This document shows positions 9,878-20,474 of a DNA stretch of 64,000 nucleotides, piece after piece. The notes under the pieces are model-generated. The model was not told the DNA's origin. It did no database searches and worked only from the letters and a program-made list of their open reading frames with translations. The translations under genes and the position numbers were made by a program. How positions within the stretch are numbered: position 1 is the stretch's first letter; each line of letters opens with the position of its first letter. Source of the DNA: Cenococcum geophilum 1.58 (lineage: Eukaryota; Ascomycota; Dothideomycetes; Gloniales; Gloniaceae); NCBI GenBank assembly GCA_001692895.1, contig KV748236.1:372241-436240 (forward strand). The letters are read 5' to 3'.

Positions 9878-12800
9878 TTAATGCGTTAATTAAACCGTAA
9901 TCTTATTTAAATCCTTCCGTCTTGCTCTGATACTGTCCCTAAGGTTGTTTAGTTGCTTCTCCTTATTTAGCTGCTTCTTAATATCTACTATTCCGATTAT
10001 ATTAATAAAGCTTTAAAACCTCTACTTAGGCAGGGCCTTTATAAGTCTATTAGCGATCATCTCCTTCGTCGCTGTCTATTAAAATTATACTTGTCTTATT
10101 GCGTATTCCTAATGTAGCTAGTATTAATGGATGTTAACGTGTCGGAGCTTCGTAATTAGCTTTACCGTATCTTCTGTAATTAGTTAGAGTATCTAGGTGT
10201 TATTGCATTTAATAATCAAGGGCTCGTTCAGGCGTAGCGTTATTGCTTTAAATAGCCTACTAATAAAGATAGCTTCCTTTGCTGTCTGTGATAGGGCTAA
10301 TAACTCGGCTTCTGTGCTTGACGTTGTAACTATACCCTGCTTATTTGCTCTCTAGGCGATTGGCCCCCTAAATAGCTTTATAATATATCCTTACGAGCTC
10401 TTTCTATTAATAGAGTTGTCTGTAAATAATGCGTCGCTAGTACAGATAAATGATTGCGTACCGTCTCTTCCGTTGTTTTGTCCTTTATCGCGTATTCCTT
10501 TATCTCTCCCTCTACCGTTCGTTCCTTCCTTATCTCCTCTATAGTAGATTACTCTACTTCTTGTGCTATACAGGTACTAGATAACTCTTTCTGCCGCTTA
10601 ATAATACTCTTAGCTTAGGTTCTAATTAAATCTTACTAGCCGTAATACTGCGAAGGTAATATCCGGACGCGTTATAGTGGCTATATAGAGTACTAAACCC
10701 AATTTTCTCTAATATAGTATTATAGAGGCTAATAGGGATATAGGACGGACTAATAGGTCTGTATTGGGGGACGGAGGCGTTAGACGGATTATATGGTGAT
10801 TGGTAGAGAGGAGTTCCGATTCTGCCATAGGAGTATCTAGAAGACGCCCTCTGAGATCTATCTTATACTAATTAGCTATCTTCTCTATATAGGCTTTCTG
10901 GGATAGCTATAGGAGCCTCTAGCTATGATTGTGTAGCACGTAAATTCCTAGGAACCATTTTAGCTCGCTAAAGGTACTTATCTGGTATTCCTTGCTTAGC
11001 TCCTTGATTGCTTCTTAAGCTTTCTTCTTATCTGTCTTTCGGTAGCAGAAGACAATATCGTTAATGTAGAAGAAGACGACTATTCTACCTTTTAGTATGA
11101 TATACGGCTCCTAGGGTACTTCTTTGAAACCTAATTCGTTTAATAAGCTCGTGAGATTCTTCTGCTATAGTAGTGGTGATCGTTATAGTCCGTATAGGGC
11201 TTTTCTTAAGCGTAGTACTTTGTCTGTCTTTCCTTTATTAAACCCTAGCGGTAGCTTTATATAGACGACCTTGTTAAAATTGTAATGGATAAACGCATTA
11301 ACTGTATCTATCTGTGTCGTCTCTAGGTTGAATTTTACAGTGATCGCTATAAGGGTTTGGAAGGTTGTACTAGCTAATATAGTAGCTCTCGTAGGTAGGT
11401 CTCCTGGGGCTTATTAATTTCCGCAGACTACTAAGCATACCTTATATTTCTGGAGAAATCCGTGCTTGTCTGTCTTGTAGACGAATACCTATATTAAGCT
11501 GAGGACCTACTATCCCTTTACGTACTTCTTATTTGTTTTTTAAAACGACCTCATTTGATGATAAGATTGGAGATAGGCTTGTTAAGCCTCTTGGAACTAA
11601 TCTTAAAGAGGATGCGTATTAAGGTCCTAAATTAACTAGGGTGGCGGAGGTAGGTTTTTCCTATGTAATCTAATATCGCGTATTTTACCTAATTTTAGCT
11701 TACTATTGTTGAGTTAACTATTAAGGTTGAACTTCCTTCCTACTAAGAAGGCGCCGTAATAGGCTAACGTGATCCTTTTGGTAATAAAGTCTTTAAACCT
11801 ATTATCGCTGGCTTCCTTAAACGAGTTTTTAACTAAGTTGTTAGGTACCCCCTAAGTGTTAAACGTATCTCCTGCTTAATGAGCGACGTTTTAATTAGTA
11901 CCTTATACATCTAACTTTATAGGATACTCAACGTAAAAGGCATATGGAGATTCTTCGTCTTCTTTTATTGGAGGTGGTGTATAGTATGTATCTTTAAGGG
12001 CTCTTATAAGCTTAAGATCTGCTAACTTATTAAAGGCTTAAACTGGCTTATTAACGTCATCATCTTTCTCTTAAATTAATAGTTTAAGTACTTTTTTATT
12101 ATCTTCTAAAAGGACCTTGTTCTTAGTCTAAGTATCAGGTAGTTGAATCTTTTTAATTAGTGTATCTAATTCGGCGTATAGGTCCTCTGAGATGTCTATT
12201 TGCTTACCATTAAAGAATATCTTTTCGTTAAAGATGATATCCCTTATAGAGATAATGATACCCTTATATGGGATCTAGATCCTATAGATATTGGTAGAGT
12301 TATAGCTAATAAGGTAGCCGATATGAGCTCGCGGATCTAGCTTGCTTAGCCTTTTCTTCTTTAGCTAGGCGTTTAACGTCATTGCGTACGCTCTACAGCC
12401 GTAGGCTTTTAGGTGCGCCAGTTGCGGTTTTCTTAATCTTCTATTCGCTAGGTAGGTATAAAACCTCTTATATAGCGATTTCCATCCATTGCTTTCTCGT
12501 GGCGTTCAATCTTAAAGGTATACTATATAGTTAACTATCTCGTTCTATAGATCATATAGTAGATTAGCAGTAATTCTTATAGCACGTCCTTTCTTAATAA
12601 TAACACCCCCTAAGCATTTAGTGGTACTATTCTGTGCTTATATATATAGCGCCGAAGGCTTAAATATAATCCCTTACGTCCGTAGCCATTTAAGGGTTCT
12701 CCTTCTCTCTAGCTCGTTGTCTAATCTAATAGTATTAACTTTAAGGTTATACCTCAGACGAATCCATTGTGTGAAATCTTTGAGCACTTATAGTGTCTCC

Positions 12801-14810
12801 TTTTTCTTGCTATGTGTTATTATAAAATATAAAAAGGTTCTTCCTAAGAAGGTATTGTGGATGAATATAACTCGTATAAATCCAGTATGTGCTTCCTTAA
12901 GGTTAGTCTAGTTAATATAGAGGTTAAGATAGGGTTTATTAATTTTCTGTTTTAAGAACCTTTGTAAGACCTAACGCTTAATTTTAGCGAGACTGCAGTG
13001 TTGATATTCCGTTGTCTTTAGGCCTTAAAGCTTAACTCCTAGGGCGTTAAGACCTAGATAATAAAGGCTTATAGGTCCTAGATGACCTAGACGCAGATGC
13101 TATAGATATGTATCTCCTTTTAAGTCTGGACGTGCGTCTCTTAACGATATCCGCTTCCGTTGATAGTGTGTTAGACGGCTGATATTAAATGCGGATTTTA
13201 AGTTTCCTAATTAAACGTATTTGATAGTCTATTGTCTATAACGTTCTTCTATTTAATATAGGATTATATTATCCTTTTAAATAAGAAGATTGTTGTCTTC
13301 TTTATTGTCCTAGTAGTATTCTTATTTTTAAAGTAGATGGAACGACACTAGATTTATATTAAAGTCCGTATAAAAGGCAACGTCCTTAAGACGTAGGATT
13401 CCTTTGCTCTTGTTTGGTTTTATAACTTAGATAGTGACATCGCCGTAGCCTAGTATAGGCACTTATAAGCTGCCGGCGATAACATATTTGTATCTTAGAG
13501 CTTTCTTAAAATTATAAAAATAAAAGAGGTTATTAAAGATATAGAGAGTGGTTCCTGAGTTAAGAATAGTTAATAGCTTTAATAGATGGAGTTAACCGGT
13601 GTAATACGATTCTAAAAATATTGTATTAGCTTTTCCCTTAATCTTAACTTCCTGGCTCTCGTCCTATTATTATTAAGCCTTGTCTTCTTGTTCTTTAAGT
13701 CTGATCTTTGTAACTTAGTTAGTGAGGTCCTTATTCTTTTCTACCTTCTTTAATACCTTTTTAATGCGAGTATCTCTTATTGTGACTCCTATAGGTTTTT
13801 TATCTTTAAATAAACACCAACAGTCCTTAAGGGAGTGTCCTCGTATTCCGCACGCTAAGCACTTAGGCATTAGCTTCTTATAAGATGTCTTCTTATCTAC
13901 TAGTGTCCTAGCTCTCTTTAAGCGTCTATTATATGCTAAGGCTCCTCTTTATAAACCTTTAGTAGTATTAAAGTGATCCTTAATAGCTTACTCTACAAAG
14001 TCTGTATTAAAGGTACTCCCCCTTATAGTAGTATTGGCTTTCTTTAAGGGTCTTATAAGTCCTTCTTGCAGCTCCTTTACTACTCTATGGTATTTGGAAG
14101 ATCTTAACTTTTGAGGGTCATTTAACTTGGTAGTGTACTTTATATAATAGGCGTTGCTAAAAGGTTAAATAACGTCTGCTAAATCTTGAAGCCAAATTCC
14201 TTCTAATATTTAAGGGATCTTGTACTTCTCTCCTAGTACTATTATATGTTCCCATTAATCTAGCTATAGGTTTAATTTTGACAACTGTTTAAACCCCTTA
14301 AGGGCTTCCGTGTACTAATATTATACCTTCTTCCTAACGAATAATGAGGTAGGTTTGGTGTTCTCCTTTAATTAAGATAGCCATTCTTTAACTATTAAGG
14401 AAGGGTCAAGTAGTAGCTTCTTCTAAATTGATACTGTGGACGTAATCTAGGTTTATATCTATTGTAGATACTCTTCCTGTTTTAGGAAGTACTTTATATC
14501 TTAGTTATAGTATTATCTACTGTTCTTGTACGCCCTCTGTTAATTCGTTGAGAGCTATATATATAAGGTTGCATTCTCATTGAAATCTGTAACCTTTAGA
14601 AGAGGTGGTTTTTTAAGTAGACCTTCTTAAGGTGCTTCTATGGCTGGGTTAATATAGGCCTAAATTTGCTGATCTATAAGGGCTCGGAGCTGCTATAGCC
14701 ATTATTCCCAGTCTTCTGGCTTATTGAGGATGATTGTAGTTAACGAACTTAACGGTAGTGTTATTTAACTGATAGGCAAAGGAGGAATTAAGATAGTATT
14801 TTGTTGTTAG
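9878..14810 (-). pseudogene. Copia-B Gag-Pol polyprotein, single frame with RIP-type stops
   Basis: All landmarks fall in one frame, so damage is by point mutation rather than indel. Gag carries ILNKPEDWE near 14725. The zinc knuckle is CLACGIRGHSLKDC (13870 downward), an intact CX2CX4HX4C. The reverse transcriptase motif is VVFFYINDIVFCY near 11080 (YVDD changed to YIND). RNase H shows RANKQGIVTTSSTEAELLAL near 10330 with a downstream Asp changed to Asn (KCNN). A basic C-terminus ends about 9878-9890. No ATG is visible upstream of the first Gag residues, so the start codon is probably mutated; 14810 is approximate. Gag would package RNA; pol would process, copy and integrate it. Confidence 0.88.
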
Positions 14811-15130
14811 GATCGTCCTTATTGTTAGGATCGTCCTAGTCGTTAGGATTGTCCTTTAATAATTAAGGTGGAATCTTGTGGAATTTCATGGAATCTCGTG
14901 GAATCTTATCCTGTGACAATTAAGGTAGGATTTCTGTCAGTCTGCGTCTTGATGATGAGGTGTTAGAGTCTAACAATGAGGTAGAATTTCGTTGTTAGGA
15001 TCGTCCTGTCGTCAGGATCGTCCTTTGACGATAAGGATGCTTGTATTAGGATCGTTCTTTAACCGATATTTGTGTTAGGGTCGTCCTTTAACTGATATTC
15101 GTGTTAGGATCGTCCTGTAAGGATAAGGTA
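14800..15130. repeat. Leader repeats of Copia-B
   Basis: Eight copies of a 14-bp motif, GTTAGGATCGTCCT or a near variant, are scattered between the primer-binding site and Gag. They are separated by GGAATCTTGTGGAATTTCATG-like and GACGATAAGG stretches. They lie in the 5' untranslated leader and could be a packaging or transcription signal, but nothing in the sequence proves it. Confidence 0.75.
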
Positions 15131-15178
15131 GAATTTCTTTAAATAATAAGTAATAGCTAAATAGCTTCTTAAGTCGGC

Positions 15179-15194
15179 GGACTGGGCTTATAAC
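15179..15194 (-). promoter_or_regulatory. Primer-binding site of Copia-B
   Basis: GTTATAAGCCCAGTCC on the minus strand follows the 5' LTR directly. The first ten bases match the site after the Copia-A 5' LTR (GGTTATAAGCCC), which suggests both families prime from the same tRNA. The tRNA cannot be named from this window. Confidence 0.55.
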
Positions 15195-15380
15195 TATTAC
15201 GTAACTCGTATTAAGCTATTTATTAATAAAATGGGTTAATTAATTAATGATCTTGTCTTGAGGTTGATTGATTTTGGACCTAGGGCCCTCAGGCTTAGAT
15301 GAAGAGGTTTACACTGCACGTAACTCGTGCACGTGACTCGTGCACAGTCTACGCCTCCAGAGAATACAGATTATCTGACA
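15195..15380 (-). repeat. 5' LTR of Copia-B
   Basis: 186 bp, starting TATTACGTAACTCG (TGTCAC in the partner) and ending TTATCTGACA on the plus strand. It is followed by the GATAT duplication. Confidence 0.93.
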
Positions 15381-15527
15381 GATATAGTCGATAGTAATTT
15401 GCGTAAAACGCACGTTTTATAACAAGTTTGCAGCACCCTAATAGCAATTTGCGCGTTTTATAATAAATTTGCAGCACCTAATAGTAAATTGCGGTAAAAT
15501 GCTACCCTATAAATAAATAGTGCGCAA

Positions 15528-15650
15528 ACTGTACAAATTATACAAATTATACAAATTGTAAAAACTATACAAATTGTACAAATTGTATGAATTGTACGAA
15601 TTGTAAAAACTGTATAAATTGTAACTATATAAATTATAATTATATTATAT
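15528..15650. repeat. ACAAATTGTA-type short tandem repeat
   Basis: About ten irregular units of ACAAATTATAC / AAAACTGTATAAATTG within the TIR element, right of Copia-B. The preceding bases (15386-15527) repeat AGTAATTTGCGTAAAACG-like and TTTGCAGCACCTAATAG-like strings, echoing the AGCAATTTGC motif of the fold-back at the other end. Confidence 0.75.
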
Positions 15651-15785
15651 AATAACCAAATTATTACATATTTCCATAGATTTCTGTAGTATACTTTTAA
15701 ATATATTTATATTATAACTATATAAAATATAGAGCTATTTACTTTAGGCGTTAAGGGGAAGCCTTTTGTAGAGGCTCTAAATTAT

Positions 15786-15912
15786 CTGCCTATCTACCTA
15801 CCTGCCTGCCTACCTGCCTACCTGCCTGCTTGCCTACCTACCTACCTACCTATCTATCTGTCTATGCCTACCTATCTATGCCTACCTATCTGTGCCTACC
15901 TGTCTATATCAC
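15786..15912. repeat. (CCTA/CCTG)n tetranucleotide repeat
   Basis: Uninterrupted CTAC/CTGC tetranucleotides grade into CTATCTATGCCTAC units. The same type of repeat opens the second satellite module at 35528. Confidence 0.9.
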
Positions 15913-15959
15913 CTTAATTCAATCAATCGATCGAATTGTTTATCGTATTTGTTGGCTGG

Positions 15960-16433
15960 TCGTTCGAACGGTTGTCGTATGGCTCTAGCGACGGTCGTAT
16001 GGCGATAACAACGGTCGTCTAGCTCTGGCGACGGTCATCTAGCTCCGGCGACGGTCGTCTGGCTCTAACGGTCGTCTAGCTCTAGCGACGGTCATCTAGC
16101 TCTAACGACGGTCGTCCAGCTCTAGCGACGGTCATCTGGCTCCGGCAACGGTCGTCTAGCTCTGGCAACGGTCATCTAGCTCCGGCGACGGTCGTCTAGC
16201 TCTAGCGACGGTTATCTAGCTCCGGCGACGGTCGTCTAGCTCTAACGACGGTCGTCTGGCTCTAACGGTCGTCTAGCTCTAGCAACAGTCATCTGGCTCT
16301 GGCGACGGTTGTCTAGCTCTGGCAACGGTCATCTGGCTCTGGCGACAGTCGTCTGGCTCTGACGACGGTCGTCTAGCTCTAACAATCGTCTAGCTCTGGC
16401 GACGGTCGTCTGGCTCCGGTGACGGTCGTCTGC
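15960..16433. repeat. 20-bp minisatellite, about 23 units
   Basis: Unit GACGGTCGTCTAGCTCTAGC with A/G and C/T variants (GTCATC, CTCCGG) and a few 17-bp units. It is GC-richer than the surroundings. The same unit occurs at 35735-35900 and 36142-36235. Confidence 0.9.
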
Positions 16434-16443
16434 TGGCTGTCGT

Positions 16444-16602
16444 TCTGGTGTCTTCCTAGGTAGGGAGGATATAAGGAAGGGTAAAAAATGAGGTGGCTAC
16501 CTAGGTGTATATAGGGGGTATACTTGGCAGAGGCACGTGTAGAGGCTATCGGGAATATAGCGGGGACCCAATAGTAGTGTGTCGCGCGCACACATATAAA
16601 GG
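16444..16602. other. Spacer of the satellite module
   Basis: Non-repetitive stretch between the 20-bp and 12-bp minisatellites, with CTAGGTAGGGAGGATATAAG and GCGGGGACCCAATA. The same spacer, slightly shorter, sits between the same two repeats at 36244-36354, which shows that the repeats travel as one module. Confidence 0.8.
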
Positions 16603-17715
16603 CTTTATGTAGAGCTTCGTGTAGAGCCTCCGTATACAGAGCTTCGCGCAGAGCCTTGTGTAGAGCTTCGCGCAGAGCCTCGTGCAGAGCCTCTATATGT
16701 AGAGCTTTATGTAGAGCTTCGTAGAGCTTTATACAGAGCTTCGTGTAGAGCTTTATATAGAGCTTTATGCAGAGCTTCGTGTAGAGCTTCGTGCAGAGCC
16801 TCTGTATATAGAGCTTTGTGTAGAGCTTCGTATAGAGCTTCATGTAGAGCTTCGTGTAAAGCTTTGTATAGAGCTTCGTGCAGAGCTTCGTATAGAGCTT
16901 CGTGTAGAGCCTCGTGCAGAGCCTCTGTACCTAGAGCTTTGTGTAGAGCCTCGTGTAGAGCCTCGTGTAAAGCTTCGTGTAAAGCTTCGTGCAGAGCTTC
17001 GTGTAGAGCTTTGTGTAGAGCCTCTGTGTAGAGCATCGTGTAGAGCATCGTGTAGAGCTTCGTGCAGAGCTTCGTACAGAGCTTCGTGTAGAGCCTCGTG
17101 CAGAGCCTCTGTACCCAGAGCTTTGTGTAGAGCCTCGTGTAGAGCCTCGTGCAAAGCTTCGTGTAAAAGCTTCGTGCAGAGCTTCGTGCAGAGCTTCGTA
17201 TAGAGCTTCGGTGTAGAGCTTCGTGTAGAGCCTCCTGTACGCAGAGCTTCGTGTAGAGCATTCGTGCAAAGCTTCGTGTAGAGCATCGTGCAAAGCTTCG
17301 TGTAGAGCATCGTGCAAAGCTTCGTGTAAGAGCTTCGTGTAGAGCTTCGTACAGAGCCTCGTGCAAAGCTTCGTGTAGAGCTTCGTGTAGAGCTTCGTGG
17401 AGAGCTTTGTGTAGAGCTTCGTGTAGAGCTTCGTGGCAGAGCTTCGTGCACGAATTCGTGGCAGAACTTCGTGTAGAGCCTCGTGCAGAGCCTCTGAACA
17501 AAGAGCTTTGTGTAGAGCCTCGTGTAAAGCCTCGTGCAAAAAGCTTCGTGTAGGAGCTTCGTGTAGAGACTCGTGTAGAGCTTTGTGTAGAGGCCTTCGG
17601 TGCAGAGCCTTCGTGGAGAGCTTCGTGTAGAGCTGCGCTGCCCAGAGCTTCGTGTAGAGCTTTATGTAAAGCCTTATGCAGAGCTTTATATAGAGCCTCA
17701 TGCAGAGCCTCTGCA
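16603..17715. repeat. 12-bp minisatellite, about 90 units
   Basis: About 1.1 kb of GTAGAGCTTCGT units (variants GCAGAGCCTCGT, GTAGAGCTTTAT). Because the period is a multiple of three and lacks stops in several frames, long frames of repeated HEAL, TKLY or CRAS appear on both strands, up to 359 codons. I treat these as products of the period, not as genes. The array directly abuts the fold-back at 17716. Confidence 0.92.
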
Positions 17716-17977
17716 TTAGGAAATTTTTTTTTAGGCATATTATTGCAAGCGAAAATTGGGGTCTGCAAAACCTGCGTAAGTCGCAATTTTGGTAATTTAT
17801 GGCGATTTGCAGCAATTTGCTACAAACACATAGATAAGGCAGGCGCGTGCATAGGTAGCCTATGTATTTGTAGCAAATTGCTGCAAATCGCCGCAAATTG
17901 CCAAATTTGCGACTTACGCAGGTTTTGCAGACCCCGATTTTCGTTTGCAATAACGTGCCCAAAAAAAAATTTCCTGA
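17716..17977. repeat. 262-bp fold-back forming the right end of the TIR element
   Basis: Two arms of about 115 bp with a loop near 17832-17860. The arms share GGGGTCTGCAAAACCTGCG, GCGATTTGCAGCAATTTGC and TAGGAAATTTTTTTT and differ mainly by C to T and G to A changes. The outer end TTCCTGA borders the TGCCTA duplication. On its own it would look like a fold-back MITE. Confidence 0.85.
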
Positions 17978-17983
17978 TGCCTA

Positions 17984-20364
17984 TTTAAGGCTATATATTG
18001 CCTTTAGTAATAGACAGACTAATATACGGTCGTTATTTTTAAATTCTTTTAGCTATTATACGTAGATTGAGTGCTTCCTTATAAAGCTGTTTAGGAAGGC
18101 CGTAATAACATTAATCTAGTAAGCCTTAAGGTTATATACCGCAATTAACGCCAGTAGGATCCTATACGCAGTTAAGGTCACTACCGCGGCATATATACGG
18201 TTGTAGTCAATATCTGCTACCTAGTGGTTACTATATATAACCTACCATGCCTTATACCGGATTACCTCTTTAGATATATTATATTTAAGGTTAAATATAA
18301 ACTTTAATAGTAGTACTTATATACCCTTTAGTCTCTTAACTAATTAATATATCTTAGCTTTTTGGTGTTAAATCATTTTAACTATTAGTGCTTAACGCTA
18401 GTAAGAAGCTTCTGGTAACTATAGAGCCTTCTTTAATATTCGCGGTATTTTAATCTTATGCGGAGCTTTTAGATAAGGTTCCTAAGGAGCTGGTTACATC
18501 TATATATAGAACGAGAATATAATCACCATATAAGAGACCTTCTTCTTTTAGCTATAAGTATTCACTCTAACAAGAAGCTCTGCTTTAGCAGCTTCTGTCT
18601 TTATACCCCCCTTAAGCTATTAGTTAATTTAGTAGACTTTATTATTATCTAAGTTAATATCATCTTAATTATTATAGTCCTTATTATCACTTTTAGCAAT
18701 TAATGGTATTATACTCTTCCTGCCCGCTAGAAATAAGTTAGCAGTTAACTACTAGGCTGCCTTCTTAAAGGCTTACAGCGCCTTAGCTACGTCCTTTGTA
18801 GTAAATGCATTAGTCATTTAAAATATAGTAGCGTACCATCACATATCTCTATGCAGATTAGTTACCTTCTTAAAGACTAGCGCTAACGCTAAGGAGTCCC
18901 CTAACTCTGTTAAGGGGCTCCAACTTAATAACTAATTCGACTAAGTTAACGGACCTAGTTCTAGTAATAGAGACGACTATAATATTACCCCTTCTAGGCC
19001 TAGTTCTTCTAATACTAAGTTAGAAGTATAGGGTCCTTCTAGTTTACCTATATAGTATTCCTTTTCTTCTAGTGCTTTTGCAGTAGGGTAGGTAACTATA
19101 GTAACTATAGTAGTGGTCGGACCTTGTAGTTCTAGTAGTAGTTTTAGCTCTAGCTCCCACGTAGTAAGCTTATCCTCTAGCATAGCGATTAGTAGATCTT
19201 AAGCTTTATTAAATATTATATTACGCAATTATATAATCTTATTCTTAGCCGGTATCTAAACACTATAAATATAACCGTTATTGCCTTTATAACTAACTAG
19301 GTGTCCTTTCTTAGCTTATAGAGCTAGCTTCCTTAACTATACGCTCTCTAGTCCTTTAATATAGACATAGGCAGTTATATTATAACATTATAGATATAAT
19401 ATATTTAGTATGCGCATTTTAAACGGCTGGTTATAGTACTTAGCGTTAATTTAAAATAGTAATCTAGTCTTTTTTCTATAAGGTATTCTATTCTAAATTT
19501 AAATCGCTATCTTATAAGCTTTGTCCTATAGGTATTCTAGTAAATTAGCCTTAATCGTCATTAATCTAGTTATGCCTAATATAATGCCTCTAATACGTTT
19601 AGGCGTTTTATTCTACTTAGAGGTATAGGGAGCCGTACGCAGTACGTTTATGCCTATTAATGTGGCGTATTTAGTAAGCTCTTTAATACTAAATTCTCTA
19701 CTGCTGTTAATTACAAGCGAGCCAATATATCATCCAGTTTGGTTATATACTAGATTATTAAGCTCTTAAAGCCCTTCTATAGCGATCATCTTCTTAGTTT
19801 TAAAGAAGGCATATATGTATTTAGCATGCGCTTCTACAAAGACTGCTATATACTTATTACCCCCAACTCCCTTTAGGGTAAGGTAGAAGGTATTAGCATA
19901 TATATACGTTTAAATAGCCGCTAAGGTGGTGTAGGTGTAGTTTAAGAGACCTAGCGCTTTGCCATTGCTAGGTAACAGGCCTTGTATTAAGTTAGCGTAC
20001 CTATAAGGTTAAAGTCGCCTATCTTAGCCACCTTTTATAGTACATCCTTGCCTATATAGCTAAGACGCTAATGTAGTATATTGATGTTAAGCTACTATAC
20101 GGTGGCGTGCGCAATATATTAAGGCTTTAGAGCCAGTCAAATTACGTATAGGCCGTTTGTACACATCACTCTACCCATAATTAAGTTATCTAAGTACCTC
20201 CAAATTGTATAACTACTTATTTCCTTATTAGGTCCAATATAGAGCTACTTATACTTCTTAAGAGCTAACTCTAAGAGGAGTTTATAAGGTAATTTAGATG
20301 CGAAGAAGGCCTTAGTAGCTACTATATAGGTACTGTTATCGTCTATTAGTAAGGGTATATACAC
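17984..20364 (-). pseudogene. Copia-A pol, middle part: integrase and reverse transcriptase start
   Basis: Reading on the minus strand from 20364 downward, the integrase core gives KYIAVFVEAHAKYIYAFF, LVINSSREF and LRTAPYTSKQN-like strings near 19900-19600. The expected catalytic Asp is Asn (INSS) and the Glu is Lys (TSK), both G to A changes. A Glu/Leu-rich linker with a 68-codon open stretch follows (19183-18977). The RT N-terminus ends INVITAFLNSF and KAIYSLK near 18000, just before the TGCCTA site. The right edge is the TA target site of the Fot1-like element. Downstream coding resumes at 9449. Confidence 0.82.
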
Positions 20365-20366
20365 TA

Positions 20367-20419
20367 ACGGGTTAGCCACCCAGACGAGACAGCCACCCAC
20401 TCAAGATAGTGCACGGACC
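20367..20419 (+). repeat. Left TIR of the Fot1-like element
   Basis: 53 bp, inverted match to 22144-22196 with three CpA/TpA differences; TA duplication at 20365-20366. Confidence 0.95.
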
Positions 20420-20474
20420 TCCTACCAAAATCAAAATCAAAACATCAAAATACTCCTTTTACTACAACACCACC

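Larger units (their letters stand above)
9535..15380 (-). mobile_element. Copia-B: full-length Ty1/copia retrotransposon
   Basis: Terminal repeats of 186 bp at 9535-9720 and 15195-15380, flanked by GATAT on both sides (9530-9534 and 15381-15385). Gag-pol reads on the minus strand in a single frame with the polypurine tract and primer-binding site at the expected ends. Total 5846 bp. It inserted into the minisatellite TIR element, so it is among the youngest insertions here. Its LTRs differ from those of Copia-A and Copia-C. Confidence 0.93.
9456..17977. mobile_element. TIR-bounded element carrying minisatellites (unclassified)
   Basis: Left end TTAGGAAATTTTTTTTGGGG and right end (read inward) TCAGGAAATTTTTTTTTGGG are inverted repeats that agree over about 33 bp. 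Both are flanked by TGCCTA (9450-9455 and 17978-17983), a 6-bp duplication of sequence present once in the Copia-A reverse transcriptase. Removing Copia-B and its 5-bp TSD leaves about 2.67 kb holding an AATTTGC-rich subterminal region, four kinds of tandem repeat and a 262-bp fold-back at the right end. No transposase is visible, so it looks non-autonomous. An alternative is two separate fold-back insertions, but the shared outer duplication favours one element. Confidence 0.6.

Noticed and set aside
12621..12911. Plus-strand 96-codon frame
   Set aside because: Antisense to Copia-B integrase; the minus strand carries the recognisable protein.
15960..16433. CRISPR-like array
   Set aside because: The 20-bp units are contiguous with no unique spacers, and the sequence is fungal.
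17716..17977. Independent MITE insertion
   Set aside because: Its left flank (CTCTGCA) and right flank (TGCCTA) share only TGC, whereas TGCCTA matches the far left end at 9450; it is better read as the end of the larger element, though this is not certain.
16379..17988. Long open frames on both strands (up to 359 codons) reading HEAL, TKLY and CRAS repeats
   Set aside because: They are produced by a 12-bp stop-free tandem repeat; three or more frames are open at once, and the plus-strand frame at 17743-17988 is simply the fold-back read through.
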